Part shown: positions 32,358-44,825 of the stretch, one piece after another
Layout of the letters: each line of letters opens with the position of its first letter
How positions within the stretch are numbered: the stretch's first letter is position 1
Source: Hysterangium stoloniferum
Lineage: Eukaryota; Basidiomycota; Agaricomycetes; Hysterangiales; Hysterangiaceae
Length of the DNA: 64,000 nt
Direction of reading: 5' to 3'
NCBI GenBank assembly: GCA_015178975.1
Contig: WHVD01000002.1
Coordinates: 1,674,001-1,738,000, forward strand
Notes under the pieces: model-generated
What the model was told of the DNA's origin: nothing
What the model saw: the letters and a program-made list of their open reading frames with translations, nothing else
Databases searched by the model: none
Program-made: the position numbers and the translations under genes

Positions 32358-34745
32358 CAAGCCTGGGAACCCTTGCTACGCTGCGGGGCGGTCACTTCGT
32401 GACCTGCCCCACAACTTCGCTGCGGGCTCCGGCTTGTTGGGGGGCGAAGCCCCCCAAACCCCCCCACATTGACAACTCTTAAGTATTTCTGAGGCCCATT
32501 GTTCTAAAAGGGAAGCTGTTTGAATGGAAGTCACATTAGAAAGGAAAGTCACGTTAGAACGGAAAGTCACGTTAGAACGGAAAGTCAAGTTAGAACGGAA
32601 AGTCACTTTAGATGGAAAGTGTTCAGGGAATGGAAAGTGTTATAAAGGAAACACCCATTACAAAGGAAGGAAACAACAAAGGAAGGAAACAATGGTTACA
32701 AAGAAAACACCGGTTACAAAGGAATCAACGGTTACAAAGGAATCAATGGTTACAAAGGAACTCCATGGTTACAAAGGAACTCAATGGTTACAAAGGAGTC
32801 AATGTTTGCAAAGGAGTCAATGGTTACAAAGGAATAAAAAGTGTTCTAAGAACAGAAAGTGTTCTAAGAACAGAAAGTGTTCTAAGAACAGAAAGTGTTC
32901 TAACTTGTAGAACGTAAGAATGGAAAGTGTTCAGAAAGTCTTTAAAGGACGGAAAGTCTTTAAAGGACGGAAAGTCTTTAAAGGACGGAAAGTCTTTAAA
33001 GGACGGAAAGTCTTTAAAGGACGGAAAGTCTTTAAAGGACGGAAAGTCTTTAAAGGACGGAAAGTCTTTAAAGGACGGAAAGTCTTTAAAGGACAGAATG
33101 TCACTTTAGAATGGAATGTCACTTTAGAATGGAAAGTCACCTTAGAATGGAAAGTCACCTTAGAACGGAAAGTCACCTTAGAACAGAAAGTCACCTCAGA
33201 GCAGAAAGTGTTCAGGGGATGGAAAGTGTTACAAAGGAAACAATGGTTACAACACGAAATGAAAGGAAACAAACATTACAAAGGAAACACCCTTTACAAT
33301 GGTCACAAAAGAAAACAACAGTGACAAAAGAAAACAACAGTTACAAAAGAAAACAAAGGTCACAAAAGAAAATAATAGTCACAAAAGAAAACAATGGTAA
33401 AGAGAACAATGGTTACAAAAGAAAACAACAGTCACAAAAGAAAAGAATGGTCACAAAAGAAAACAACAGTGGAAAACAACAGTTACAAAAGAAAACAACA
33501 GTGACAAAAGAAAACAACAGTGACAAAAGTGTAAGAATGGAAACTGTTTAAAGAACAGAAACCATTACAAAAGGTATTACAAAAGACAGAAAGAAATATT
33601 ACAAATGGAACAATGGTTTCAAAAGGAACAATGGGTAGAAAAGGAGCAACAGTGTCAAAAGGAGCAATGGTTGCAAAAGGAGTAATGGTTTCAAAAAAGC
33701 AATGGTTTCAGATGGAGTAACTGAATAGAGATTGAGTTGATTCAACTGGAATTGATATACAATTGAGACAGCATTGATATGATATAGCATTGATTGAGAA
33801 TTGATAAGCATTGAAGAAACATTAATAGAGCATGGATAGAGCATTGATATATTTAATTGTATTTCAATAAAATGGAAAAAAGATATATTGTATTGTATAT
33901 TTTATTGTATTTCAATTTATTCCATTTTATTTTGATTTATTTTGTTCTATTTTTAAACATTTTATTTTGATTTATTGTATTTTATTCTGATTTTTCCGAT
34001 TTTATGTAATTTTGAAGCATTTTATTTTCATTTACTGTATTTTATTTCGATTTATTCTATTTTACTTTATTTCTAAACATTTTATTTTCATTTATTGTAT
34101 TTTATCGAATGCTTCCGTGAGGGCGCGGGAAAGACTCCCAAAAGGGGGCAGGCAATTCTCCCGGAAAGGTCGTGGGAATGTGTTCTTGAGGGGCCGGTGA
34201 AGGGCGTGGGAAATGGCTATGAGAACTGTGCGTGAAATGCTTACGTGAACGGCGCGGGAAATGCTGACTAGAAGGGCGCGGGAAATTCTACTGGAGGTTC
34301 GTGGGAAATGTGTCCGGTGTATGAAATGGTTCCGCGCATGACAAATACTCCCACGCGTTCCAAAAATGCTCCCGCGGCATCTGAAAATACCTCCGCGCAC
34401 ATGACATAATACTTCCGGGCATGTAAAAATACCTCCGCACACGTAATGAAATACTTCCGCACGTCACAAAATACCTCCGCGCGTTAGGAAATACTTCCGC
34501 GCCCGTCACAGAATACTCCCACGGCGCCACACATGCTCCCGGGCCGTGAGAAAAGCTCCCGCGGCGTCATTAAATACTCCCGCGTGTGCAAAAATGCCCC
34601 CGCGCTGACTAATAAGAGACTTCGGGCGCTAACGCGCCCTCAGCTTAGTCAGACAGTGAGGTTCGGGCGCTGCGCGCCCTCACAAATAGGGCCTGCAGCG
34701 CCTAAAAACGCCCACCACCCACCAAGCAACTTTACTATATATTGA
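32358..34745 (-). mobile_element. Helitron N1 (non-autonomous)
   Basis: It has the same 3' end (CAAGCCTGGG, hairpin GGGGCGGTCAC-TTCG-TGACCTGCCCC, second hairpin GGGGGGCGAAGCCCCCC) and 5' end (GGGCGC...GCGCCC, CACCCACCAAGCAACTTTACTATATATTGA region) as H2 and H3 but no Rep-helicase. The interior is 18-bp-period repeats (32527-33540), an AT-rich tract and a CpG-rich zone of CTCCCGCG/GGGAAAT phrases (34120-34600). N1 and N2 are near-identical outside repeat counts. It must rely on an autonomous partner. Confidence 0.82.
32527..33540. repeat. 18-bp-period repeat zone of N1
   Basis: Successive blocks share an 18-bp period and a GAAA-like end: GTCACGTTAGAACGGAAA (about 4 copies), GGTTACAAAGGAATCAAT types, GTGTTCTAAGAACAGAAA (3-4), GTCTTTAAAGGACGGAAA (9 copies from 32938), GTCACCTTAGAACGGAAA and ACAACAGTTACAAAAGAAA types. 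Several units hold a short palindrome (GTTCTAAGAAC, CTTTAAAG). The long frames here are artefacts. Confidence 0.9.
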
Positions 34746-34952
34746 CAAGCCTGGGAACCCTTGCTACGCTGCGGGGTGGTCACTTCGTGACCTGCCCCAC
34801 AACTTCGCTGCGGGCTCCGGCTTGTTGGGGGGCAAAGCCCCCCAAACCCCCCCGCGTCCATGACTCTTAAGTGTTTCTGAGCACTTCTAAGTATTTACAT
34901 ATCACAATCACTGTTCAAAAAATTTAATCAAAACAATAAATACTTTAAAACT

Positions 34953-37900
34953 TCAATCTAATAATACATCTTTGTACACTATATTTACTGTTCTCTTTGT
35001 CTCCTTTAATAATATTTTTATCCTATTCCAACTTCTTCCTCTTGAAAGTCCCACATACAATTGCCCATGTCCAAACACTGCCATTCTCAAATCTATTCCT
35101 ACCACTTTCAATGACTGTCCTTGTGACTTGTTAATTGTCATTGCAAATGCCAACCGCACTGGAAACTGAATACGATGCAGTTTAAATGGCAGTTGATCAT
35201 CATTTGTAATTATTTTGATCCGTGAAAGAAATGCCATTTTTCCAGTACATGGTCCAGTTAGGATCCGCACTTGAAGCAAATGATTTTCCATTTTCACCAA
35301 TCGCAATCGTGTCCCATTGAAAAGCCCCCTCTGTGGATCTATATTCCGTAATAGCATCAATGGCACTCCTGGCTTCACCTCAAGTCGACTTGGTGAGATT
35401 CCACCAAAATTCAGGCTGTTCAAATACTGTACAGGATACATCTCTGTCTCACTGTCTCCCTCTGCAGTATCAGCACTGTGGTATACACGACTCTCCCCAG
35501 GGAATTTATTCAGAAGTTCTGAATTAATCTCATCAACCTCTGAATTCCTTGGACACAGAATTGCCCGGTCTAAGAAGTCTTCATCTTGCCAATCTCTTTG
35601 GTCTCTATCCACATGGATGTCTGGATATATCTCAGCAATTAGATCTGACATTCCTGGACCACAGATCATATGAGGAGGGACATCCATTGTATGATCCAAA
35701 GGCAAATCCTTTCCATGGCCTATATCCAATAGCCACTGAGCAAACTGTTGACTGTCTGGATCATCCTGGTCCACCCACATATTCTTTTTCAAGAAGAGTA
35801 CCTTGATATGCTTCCACAGTTCTGATTTCTGGATACATTGTCCAATGATCTGTTCTTTTGAACCCTTTGGTACAACAGGCAAAGTCTGCTGAAAGTCACC
35901 TCCCCAGGCCACAGGAATCCCTCCAAAGGGAAGATCCTCCTTGTCTAATAAATCCCTCAGGGTTCTGTCAACTGCCTCACATGTGAAACGTGACTGCATT
36001 GGAACTTCATCCCAGATAATCAGTCGGACATTCTTCATGAGCTCTGCTTTTTCTGAACCCTTTTTGATACGACATAGAGCATCCTTCTCACAGGGAACAG
36101 GGATTGAAAATGTACTGTGAGAAGTGCGACCACCCTTGAGAATCATTGATGCAATTCCAGAAGATGCCACACAAAGCACAATGTAGCCCTTGGCCCTACA
36201 TGCATGTGCCAGAGTATTCCATACAAAGGACTTGCCAGTGCCCCCTGGACCATTGACAAAGAACAATTTGCCTTCTTGTTGCTCATCCACTGCCTTCATG
36301 ATAGTCTCAAAGGCAGCATGTTGTTCAGGATTGCACTTTTCAAGATTAGCTTGGGCACTGGCAAGCTCATGTTGAATATTATAACTCTTTTGCTCCTTAA
36401 TGAGACGGTTGCCAACAATCCCATCCCAATCATCAGTGCAGTTTGGCATGGTTGGATAGTGTGAGAGGGACTTTCCAGAATAGCGTAGGATCCTATCAAT
36501 TTCATAGAGACCAAAGTCATAAACTTGGTTTGGTGATGGATCATCAATGCCATGTGTTTGCCGAAGTATGAACTCCAAATCATCACAAAGAAATACTTTA
36601 AAGTCATTCCAGAGTTCATGGGGTTGTGCAGGGGAGGACATGGTCAAAATGATGGCAAACAACCTGCGAAGTTGAAACCCAGACTCTATGCGACTGGCTT
36701 CTGTGAGGCACATGTGCCACTGACGGTCATCTTCAAGCAAACCACGTGCTACACAGGCTTGTTGAAATGTAGGATAGGTCTCACCCTGAAAGGTCCTGAG
36801 CTGTTCAAATGAGGTGGCTCCTTTGACAACAGTGAGCAATGTACGGAGGTGGAATCTTTCCCCACTGGCAATGTTAACAAAATGAATACGCCCTATGGAA
36901 AACCCACTTTGACGTGGCTTCCATGATTTCTTCTTGGGTACATATGTGAAATACTCAGGAAAGTCCATATAAAATGTGTCCTGGGCACGCTGTCCATTAT
37001 AACCAATGAGACCCTTGGCATTAGCTTCAAAATAAGCCATGAGAGTTGTCCCTGAACGCTCTGCCCTTTGTAAAGCCTCAGCAGGACCTTGATCACCATC
37101 AAAAAGTACAGTGTTTTCTCCAGGAAGATGGACCCCAAGTGCCATTACTGCAGGAACCTGGGTGTGGAGTTCATTACGCATTAATCGCCAGACAGACTCA
37201 TGTGCACTGACATAACGTGCATCAAGGTACTGTTGAATCTCATCTGGTGTTGTTCCAAATTCCATAGTTGTACAATCATGGCCCTTGTAACAGTATTTAT
37301 GCATGTACTTCATTGACCTATTGGTAAAGGTCAACTCTACATTGATGTGGCATTCAAAGGTGAGAATCAAAATAGGGGAGTAAGGGACGACATGTCTGTT
37401 GTCATATGTAAACCTGGGAGTTTCATAAACCCTTCCATTGTTGGGGCGAGCATATGTTGGATAGCCTTCCTCATTGACAATGGTGGCTTCACACCAATCC
37501 TTTGGATAGTATTTACTGCACTTCTTATCAACCATACAGGCAGCATTTGGATGTTCAGCTCCACAGGGGCCATGGGTCATGAGTTGTCCTACTAAATTAA
37601 ATAGTCTGGGATGTATTTCAGGATCTGGAAAACAGGCAGAAACAAATGAGTCAACATCTTCTGATGTCCTTGGCTTATTCTGGTCATCAAACCATATGAG
37701 GCAGTGCATGTGTGGAAGACCCCGCTTTTGGAATTCAATGACATGGATATGGGCTACAGTTCTACCAGATCTGGTCCTCTGTGATCATCTTAAGCAGCTT
37801 AGCCTTCTTGGCAGCAAAGACACGGGAGACCAAATCAGGACGATCAGCAGCAGTCTGTCCAGGAAGCAATTCATCAGTAACCTCCTTCCACTTGGGATTA

Positions 37901-40560
37901 GCAGTCATGGTGATGAAGCAGCTGGCATTGCCATACTTGCGTGCAATTGCAAATGAATTTTGTAAACTTTGTCTCATATCCCTTGAACTGCCAGTAAATG
38001 TAGAAGGCAGTATGACCCTCTGACCAATACTATTGGCATCTGTGCTGACATCCTGATTTGTAAATGCATCAACCACTTGGTTGTAGAGTTCTGCACGTAA
38101 CCTTGGTTGATTATCCCTGAGAAATCTCAATCTGCGCTGCTCTGTTACTGCCCAGGCATTGACAATATACTGTTGGAATAACTTTTGTGCATAAAAAAGG
38201 GTCATGGCTTCGTATGCTCTGGGAAATAGGCGATAGGCATAATATTCACATTGGGTCACTTTCTGACTTTTTTCTTCATCTTCACCTTCTTCATCCTGCT
38301 GTCCAGGCTGGGGCTGCCAATTTTGATTTGCATAGGGAATATCCCATGACCAACCACCCCTGGGAAAGAGCATGACATAATGAAGGGGTGTATAAATGGC
38401 TTGTGCATCATGGACATGATGGAACTGGCCCCCTCTCCTCTGAACAATAATATCCCTTGGGTCACCACGACCTGTATCACCATCTCCAGGGAGAATGACT
38501 GCAAGTTCATCACCGGTTGGAAGATTGTACCGTCTGGGATCATTAAAAGCATTGTAGCTCAGCCTGACATGTAACCTTGGAGTCTCTGCCTGTGTTCTTA
38601 ATCGCTCATGTGCCTGGCGATAGAGTTCTATAAATGGATTATATTGCTCCATCATATCCTGCAAGTCAGAAAAGGTTTGGTTGTTTAGGCTTCGATTTGC
38701 CCTATGATTCTGCCTCTGCTGCAATGCCTGCATCAGTCCATCCTCCTCTGCCAATGCAGGATCATGGATGTAAAGCTGAGCATAACTATGTGATGTACCT
38801 TCTGTGTAAGGAATCAAGGAACCATGCTGGTGATACAGTTCACCATGGATTTTGAAGACATATGGGCCACCACCACCCTGCAAGACAGAGTCATCCAAAT
38901 TGACACCCAGTGATGTAAATGCAAATGCATTATTATATGCCCGAATATTCTTCCGAAATTCCTTGCCATTGTCTGTATTATCCTCAAGGAGAGACCTTAA
39001 AGTGTGAGGGACTGGCTCAAGTATTGGGAGAGCCACCTTTCCTCCCTTGCAACACTTGCCAAATTTTGGATGTGTCTTAGAGCTATTTGCCAGACGCTCA
39101 TCCATCCAGTGAAAGGCTCCACAGTCTGGACACTGTATGTTCATAGGACCCAAGTCATATCTTGGGAACCTGGCCTCAACAACTGGCTGCCTTCCAATGG
39201 GTAATTGTGCAACAGGAAGTAGAGGTGGAGGCATGGCTGCAGGTGGGAGTGGGTGTATGGCAGGAGGTGGGTGCATAGCAGGAGGTGGGGGAATGGCAGG
39301 AGGTGGTGCTAACTGTAGCTGTTGTTGCTGTTGTGGAGCTGGATTTCCAGGTAGATGGTGAAGCTGTGGTGGTGCCCACTGCAAAATAGGTGCTTGTTGT
39401 TGTTGTTGAGCTGGATTTCCAGGTGGATGATGATGCTGTGGTGGTGCTAATTGCAAAATGGGTACCTGTGCCTGGAGTTGTGGAATGGCATTAATAGGTA
39501 AATGACCATAGTGCAGTTGTGGGGCTGGATTTCCAGGTGGATGGTGAAGCTGTGGTGGTGCCCACTGCAAAATAGGTAGTTGTTGTTGTTGTGGAGCTGG
39601 ATTTCCAGACGGATGATGATGCTGTGGTGGTGCTAATTGCAAAATGGGTACCTGTGGCTGGAGTTGTGGAACTGCATTAATCAAAGCATGACTATGTTGC
39701 AGTAGTGCAGATGGATGACTTTGCTGTACTGGTGGAGGTACATTTCCTGGTTGATGACCATGCTGTGGATGTGGTGCTGACTGTAAAATTTGTGGCTGCA
39801 ATTGAGCAGGTTGGTCTAATGGTGGTAAAGCAGCATACTGAGCATACAGAGTAGCTACTCCAGCAGAGCCAACTGCAGGCTGGAGAGCTTCATCTGCAGG
39901 TGCACCTTGTTGTATATAAAGTGGTTGCTGAGGTTGAGCAGCTACATTGCCTTGTACATGACCTGGTGCCTGTGGCTGAACAGGTGCATTTGCTGGTTGA
40001 TGACCCTGCTGGATATGTGGTGCTAACTGCAAAATTGGTTGCTGCAATTGAGCAGCTACATTGCCTTGTACATGACCTGGTGCCTGTGGCTGAACAGGTG
40101 CATTTGCTGGTTGATTACCCTGCTGGATATGTGGTGCTAACTGCAAAATTGGTCGCTGCAATTGAGCAGCTGGATTTCTCCGTCCACGACCCTGCCTAAG
40201 AGGTTGTAATGGTGGCAAATTTTCATACTGCCTACGCAAAAGAGCCACTGCATCAGAGCCAACTATAGTAGAGCCACTTGCAGCAGAGCCACTTGCAGCA
40301 GAGCCACCTGCAGCAGAGCCACCTGCAGTAGAGCCACCTGCAGCAGAGCCACCTGCAGTAGAGCCACCTGGCTGAGCAACCAAAAATGGATTATCAGGTT
40401 GACCTCTACCAACAGGGAGATCTCCAAATGGTCGAGGAGGGAGTAATATATTAGAATTCACAGCAAAACGTCGATGACGATCAGATGGAGATGTCATTTG
40501 CAATTGTGCCCTACGCTGCCTTCGCTCCTCCTCCCGATTACGCTCAGGAGTTCGATCCAT
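34953..40560 (-). pseudogene. H2 Helitron Rep-helicase, 2-nt frameshift
   Basis: It starts at MDRTPERNREEERR (40560). A long Gln/Pro/Ala-rich N-terminal region with HHHPSGNPAPQQQQ repeats follows, then a zinc-binding-like CPDCGAFHW segment, the Rep domain and the Pif1-type helicase. The frame breaks near 37768: after EDQI the sequence lacks two nucleotides present in H3 (there FGRTVAHIHVIEFQ), so the upstream frame stops at once. The second frame carries the two-His motif GLPHMHCLIWF, KYMHKYCYKG, Walker A GPGGTGKSF (near 36240), IIWDEVPMQ and INKSQGQSLK, ending at 34953. The break lies about 15 codons before the Rep active site, so a truncated product would lack nuclease and helicase. Confidence 0.9.
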
Positions 40561-40679
40561 ACTAATATAGCAATCACAGCAGTAGCAGCAGAGAGAGAAA
40601 CCCTGCAAGAGAGGGGGAAGAGAGGAGGGGCAGAAAGTTGTAATGAATTAGGCTAAAATAAGCCAAAGAAAATTACAGG

Positions 40680-41450
40680 GAAAGGACTCACTTTCAATAC
40701 TCCACTTATACTTATAGGGAGTGGTCACAAACACAGTAGAGAGTGGCAGGGAAAAGAAATGCAGCCAAATGGGTCTAAAATAGCCTAAAAACGCGAAGGA
40801 TAATGTATAAATATTTTTTAATAGCATGAGGGAAGGTACCAATACAAACCTGGAGATATGTTATATCTTCCAGTAACAATAGAAACAGCAATCAAGGTAA
40901 AACGGCCCAGAATAGAGGGTCAATCTCACTGTAAGAACAATATTTGAGCAAAAAAAGGTAAGATTAATTACAGGGACAGGAATCACCTTCAATACTCGAC
41001 TTATAATCACAGAGAAAACTCAAAAAGCAGTGGAGAGTCCCAGGGAAAGGAAATTCAGACAAATAGGTCTAAAATAACGCAAAAATGGGAAAAATAATTC
41101 ATAAATATATTACAACAGCATGAGAAAGCCCAAAACATACCTGGTATTATAGGGTAGCCTTCAGACTGTGTATTCCAATGAGAAGAACACCCAGGAAAGG
41201 GTAATCTGACTGCAAATAAATTATTTAATCATTAAACAAAGTGAAAATTAATTAATAATAGGTAGGAGCTCACCACACCTTTTATATTGCCTGAGGAGTT
41301 GAAGAAGGCTTCAGAGATGATAAATGATCAATATGGGGGGTCCAGGGCCAGTGGATAGCCAGACTCTAACTGCAGGATAATATATTTAACTATTAAAAAA
41401 GCGAAATTTAATACAATTAAATAGAGCCCTCAACACACCTTGGTATGGGC
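40680..41450 (-). other. H2 leader: exon-like modules with splice signals
   Basis: On the minus strand, modules bounded by CAG and GT signals occur at 41209-41141 (TTTGCAG before, CCAG/GTATGT after) and about 40931-40851 (CTTACAG before, CCAG/GTTTGT after). Others begin or end near 41373-41280 (donor GTGTGG), 40993 and 40693. H3 has the equivalent chain at about 50280-51210. This resembles the H1 leader in design but not in sequence. Confidence 0.5.
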
Positions 41451-41904
41451 CCAGGTACCCTGAGAAATATTCCAGAGAGGATCCCCTCACAATTTAAAAA
41501 GGACAAAGCCGGGGGAGGGAGAGGGGAAGGGAGAAAGTGTGGCAGCCTCAAGGCTTTACAGCGGGCTTCCGGGCTTCCCGCAGCTATGGCCGAAAATGTT
41601 CCCACACATCCCAAAATAGTTCCAGGTATGTCACAAATGTCACGGGAAAAGCTCCCGCGGCGGCACAAATACTCCCGCAGTGCTAAAATGCTCCCGCGAA
41701 CGCCAAAAAGCATCCGGATTTGCTCCCATACTGACTAACATTCGGGCGCTAACGCGCCCTCAGCTGAGTCACACACGCCCACCCCTGAGGGTTCGGGCAC
41801 TCCGCGCCCTCACAAATTGGGGAAAAATTCGGGCGCTCCGCGCCCTCACGGATTAGGGCGCCTAAAAGCGCCCACCACCCACCAAGCAACTTTACTTTAT
41901 TTGA

Positions 41905-44620
41905 CAAGCCTGGGAACCCTTGCTATGCTGCGGGGCGGTCACTTCGTGACCTGCCCCACAACTTCGCTGCGGGCTCCGGCTTGTTGGGGGGCGAAGCCCC
42001 CCAAACCCCCCCGCATTGACAACTCTTAAGTATTTCTGAGGCCCATTGTTCTAAAAGGGAAGCTGTTTGAATGGAAGTCACGTTAGAACGGAAAGTCACG
42101 TTAGAACGGAAAGTCACGTTAGAACGGAAAGTCACGTTAGAACGGAAAGTCACGTTAGAACGGAAAGTCACGTTAGAACGGAAAGTCACGTTAGAACGGA
42201 AAGTCACGTTAGAACGGAAAGTCACGTTAGAACGGAAAGTCACGTTAGAACGGAAAGTCACGTTAGAACGGAAAGTCACGTTAGAACGGAAAGTCACGTT
42301 AGAACGGAAAGTCACGTTAGAACGGAAAGTCACGTTAGAACGGAAAGTCACGTTAGAACGGAAAGTCACGTTAGAACGGAAAGTCACGTTAGAACGGAAA
42401 GTCACGTTAGAACGGAAAGTCACGTTAGAACGGAAAGTCACGTTAGAACGGAAAGTCACGTTAGAACGGAAAGTCACGTTAGAACGGAAAGTCACGTTAG
42501 AACGGAAAGTCACTTTAGATGGAAAGTGTTCAGGGAATGGAAAGTGTTATAAAGGAAACACCCATTACAAAGGAAGGAAACAACAAAGGAAGGAGACAAT
42601 GGTTACAAAGGAATCAACGGTTACAAAGGAACTCAATGGTTACAAAGGAATCAACGGTTACAAAGGAACTCAATGGTTACAAAGGAACTCAATGGTTACA
42701 AAGGAACTCAATGGTTACAAAGGAACTCAATGGTTACAAAGGAACTCAATGTTTGCAAAGGAGTCAATGGTTACAAAGGAATGAAAAGTGTTCTAAGAAC
42801 AGAAAGTGTTCTAACTCGTAGAATGTAAGAATGGAAAGTGTTCAGAAAGTCTTTAAAGGACGGAAAGTCTTTAAAGGACGGAAAGTCTTTAAAGGACGGA
42901 ATGTCTTTAAAGGACGGAATGTCTTTAAAGGACGGAATGTCACTTTAGAACAGAATGTCACTTTAGAATGGAAAGTCACCTTAGAATGGAAAGTTACCTT
43001 AGAACAGAAAGTCACCTTAGAACAGAAAGTCACCTTAAAACAGAAAGTCACCTCAGAGCAGAAAGTGTTCAGGGGATGGAAAGTGTTACAAAGGAAACAA
43101 TTGTGAGAAAGAGAAACAAAGGAAACAAACATTACAAAGGAAACACCCTTTACAATGGTCACAAAAGAAAAGAATGGTCACAAAAGAAAACAACAGTGAC
43201 AAAAGAAAACAACAGTTTCAAAAAAAAACAAAGGTCACAAAAGAAAATAATAGTCACAAAAGAAAACAATGGTAAAGAGAACAATGGTTACAAAAGAAAA
43301 CAACAGTCACAAAAGAAAATAATGGTCACAAAAGAAAACAACAGTGGAAAACAACAGTTACAAAAGAAAACAACAGTGACAAAAGTGTAAGAATGGAAAC
43401 TGTTTAAAGAACAGAAACCATTACAAAAGGTATTACAAAAGACAGAAAGAAATATTACAAATGGAACAATGGTTTCAAAAGGAACAATGGGTACAAAAGG
43501 AGCGACAGTTTCAAAAGGAGCAATGATTGCAAAAGGAGTAATGGTTTCAAAAAAGCAATGGTTTCAGATGGAGTAACTGAATAGAGATTGAGTTGATTCA
43601 ACTGGAATTGATGTACAATTGAGACAGCATTGATATGATATAGCATTGATTGAGAATTGATAAGCATTGAAGAAACATTAATAGAGCATGGATAGAGCAT
43701 TGATATATTGTATTGTATTTTGATATATTTTATTGTATTTCAATTTATTCCATTTTATTTTGATTTATTTTGTTCTATTTTTAAACATTTTATTTTGATT
43801 TATTGTATTTTATTCTGATTTTTCCGATTATATGTAATTTTGAAGCATTTTATTTTCATTTACTGTATTTTATTTCGATTTATTCTATTTTACTTTATTT
43901 CTAAACATTTTATTTTCATTTATTGTATTTTATCGAATGCTTCCGTGAGGGCACGGGAAAGACTCCCAAAAGGGGGCGGGCAATTCTCCCGGAAAGGTCG
44001 TGGGAACGTGTTCTTGAGGGGCGCGGGAAATGGTCCGGTGAAGGGCATGGGAAATGGCTATGAGAACTGCGCGGGAAATGCTTACGTGAACGGCGCGGGA
44101 AATGCTGACATGAAGGGCGTGGGAAATTCTACTGGAGGTTCGTGGGAAATGTGTCCGGTGTATGAAATGGTTCCGCGCATGACAAATACTCCCGCGCATT
44201 CCCAAAAATGCTCCCGCGGCATCTGAAAATACCTCCGCGCACATGACATAATACTTCCGGGCATGTAAAAATACCTCCGCGCACGTAATGAAATACTGCC
44301 GCGCGTGGACAAATACTTCCGCGCGTCACAAAATACCTCCGCGCGTTAGGAAATACTTCCGCGCCCGTCACAGAATACTCCCGCGGCGCCACAAATGCTC
44401 CCGCGCCGTGAGAAAAGCTCCCGCGGCGTCATTAAATACTCCCGCGTGTGCAAAAATGCCCCCGCGCTGACTAATAAGAGACTTCGGGCGCTAGCGCGCC
44501 CTCAGCTGAGTCACACACTCCCACCCCTGAGGGTTCGGGCGCTCCGCGCCCTCACGGATTAGGGCGCCTTCGGCGCCAAAAAGCGCCCACCACCCACCAA
44601 GCAACTTTACTATATATTGA
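41905..44620 (-). mobile_element. Helitron N2 (non-autonomous)
   Basis: It is a near-twin of N1 (32358-34745) from end to end. The main differences are repeat counts: 24 perfect copies of GTCACGTTAGAACGGAAA (42077-42508) against about 4 in N1, and 5 copies of GTCTTTAAAGGACGGAA(A/T) against 9. No coding capacity. Confidence 0.82.
42077..42508. repeat. 18-bp array GTCACGTTAGAACGGAAA, 24 copies
   Basis: Twenty-four copies in register with no visible variation, followed by the variant GTCACTTTAGATGGAAA. Open frames through it on both strands (TLERKV, HVRTES, TFRSNV repeats) arise because 18 is a multiple of three. Confidence 0.95.
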
Positions 44621-44825
44621 CAAGCCTGGGAACCCTTGCTATGCTGCGGGGCAGTCGCTTCGCGACTGGCCCCACAACTCCACTGCGGGCTCTGGCTTGT
44701 TGGGGGGCTTCGCCCCCCAAACCCCCCCGCGTCCATCACTCTTAAGTATTTCTGTGTACTTCTAAGTATTTATCACAATCACTCTACTCTTACAAAATCT
44801 CAATCAAACAAAATACATTAAAGCT

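Larger units (their letters stand above)
34746..41904 (-). mobile_element. Helitron H2 (autonomous type, family 2)
   Basis: Its ends are the same as those of N1, N2 and H3. It carries a Rep-helicase gene (40560-34953), an upstream leader with splice-bounded modules (about 40680-41450) and a 5' end zone with CpG-rich GGGCGC palindromes (41750-41870). It is closely related to H3 along its whole length. Confidence 0.83.

Noticed and set aside
32920-33551. Lys-rich frames in N1 and the equivalents in N2
   Set aside because: They derive from 18-bp repeats, a multiple of three, and change with repeat number between the twins.
35317-36812. Plus-strand frames of 80-120 codons over the Helitron helicases (also 45190-46337)
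   Set aside because: Antisense shadows of conserved helicase coding sequence; similar frames recur in H2 and H3 because the coding strand is conserved.
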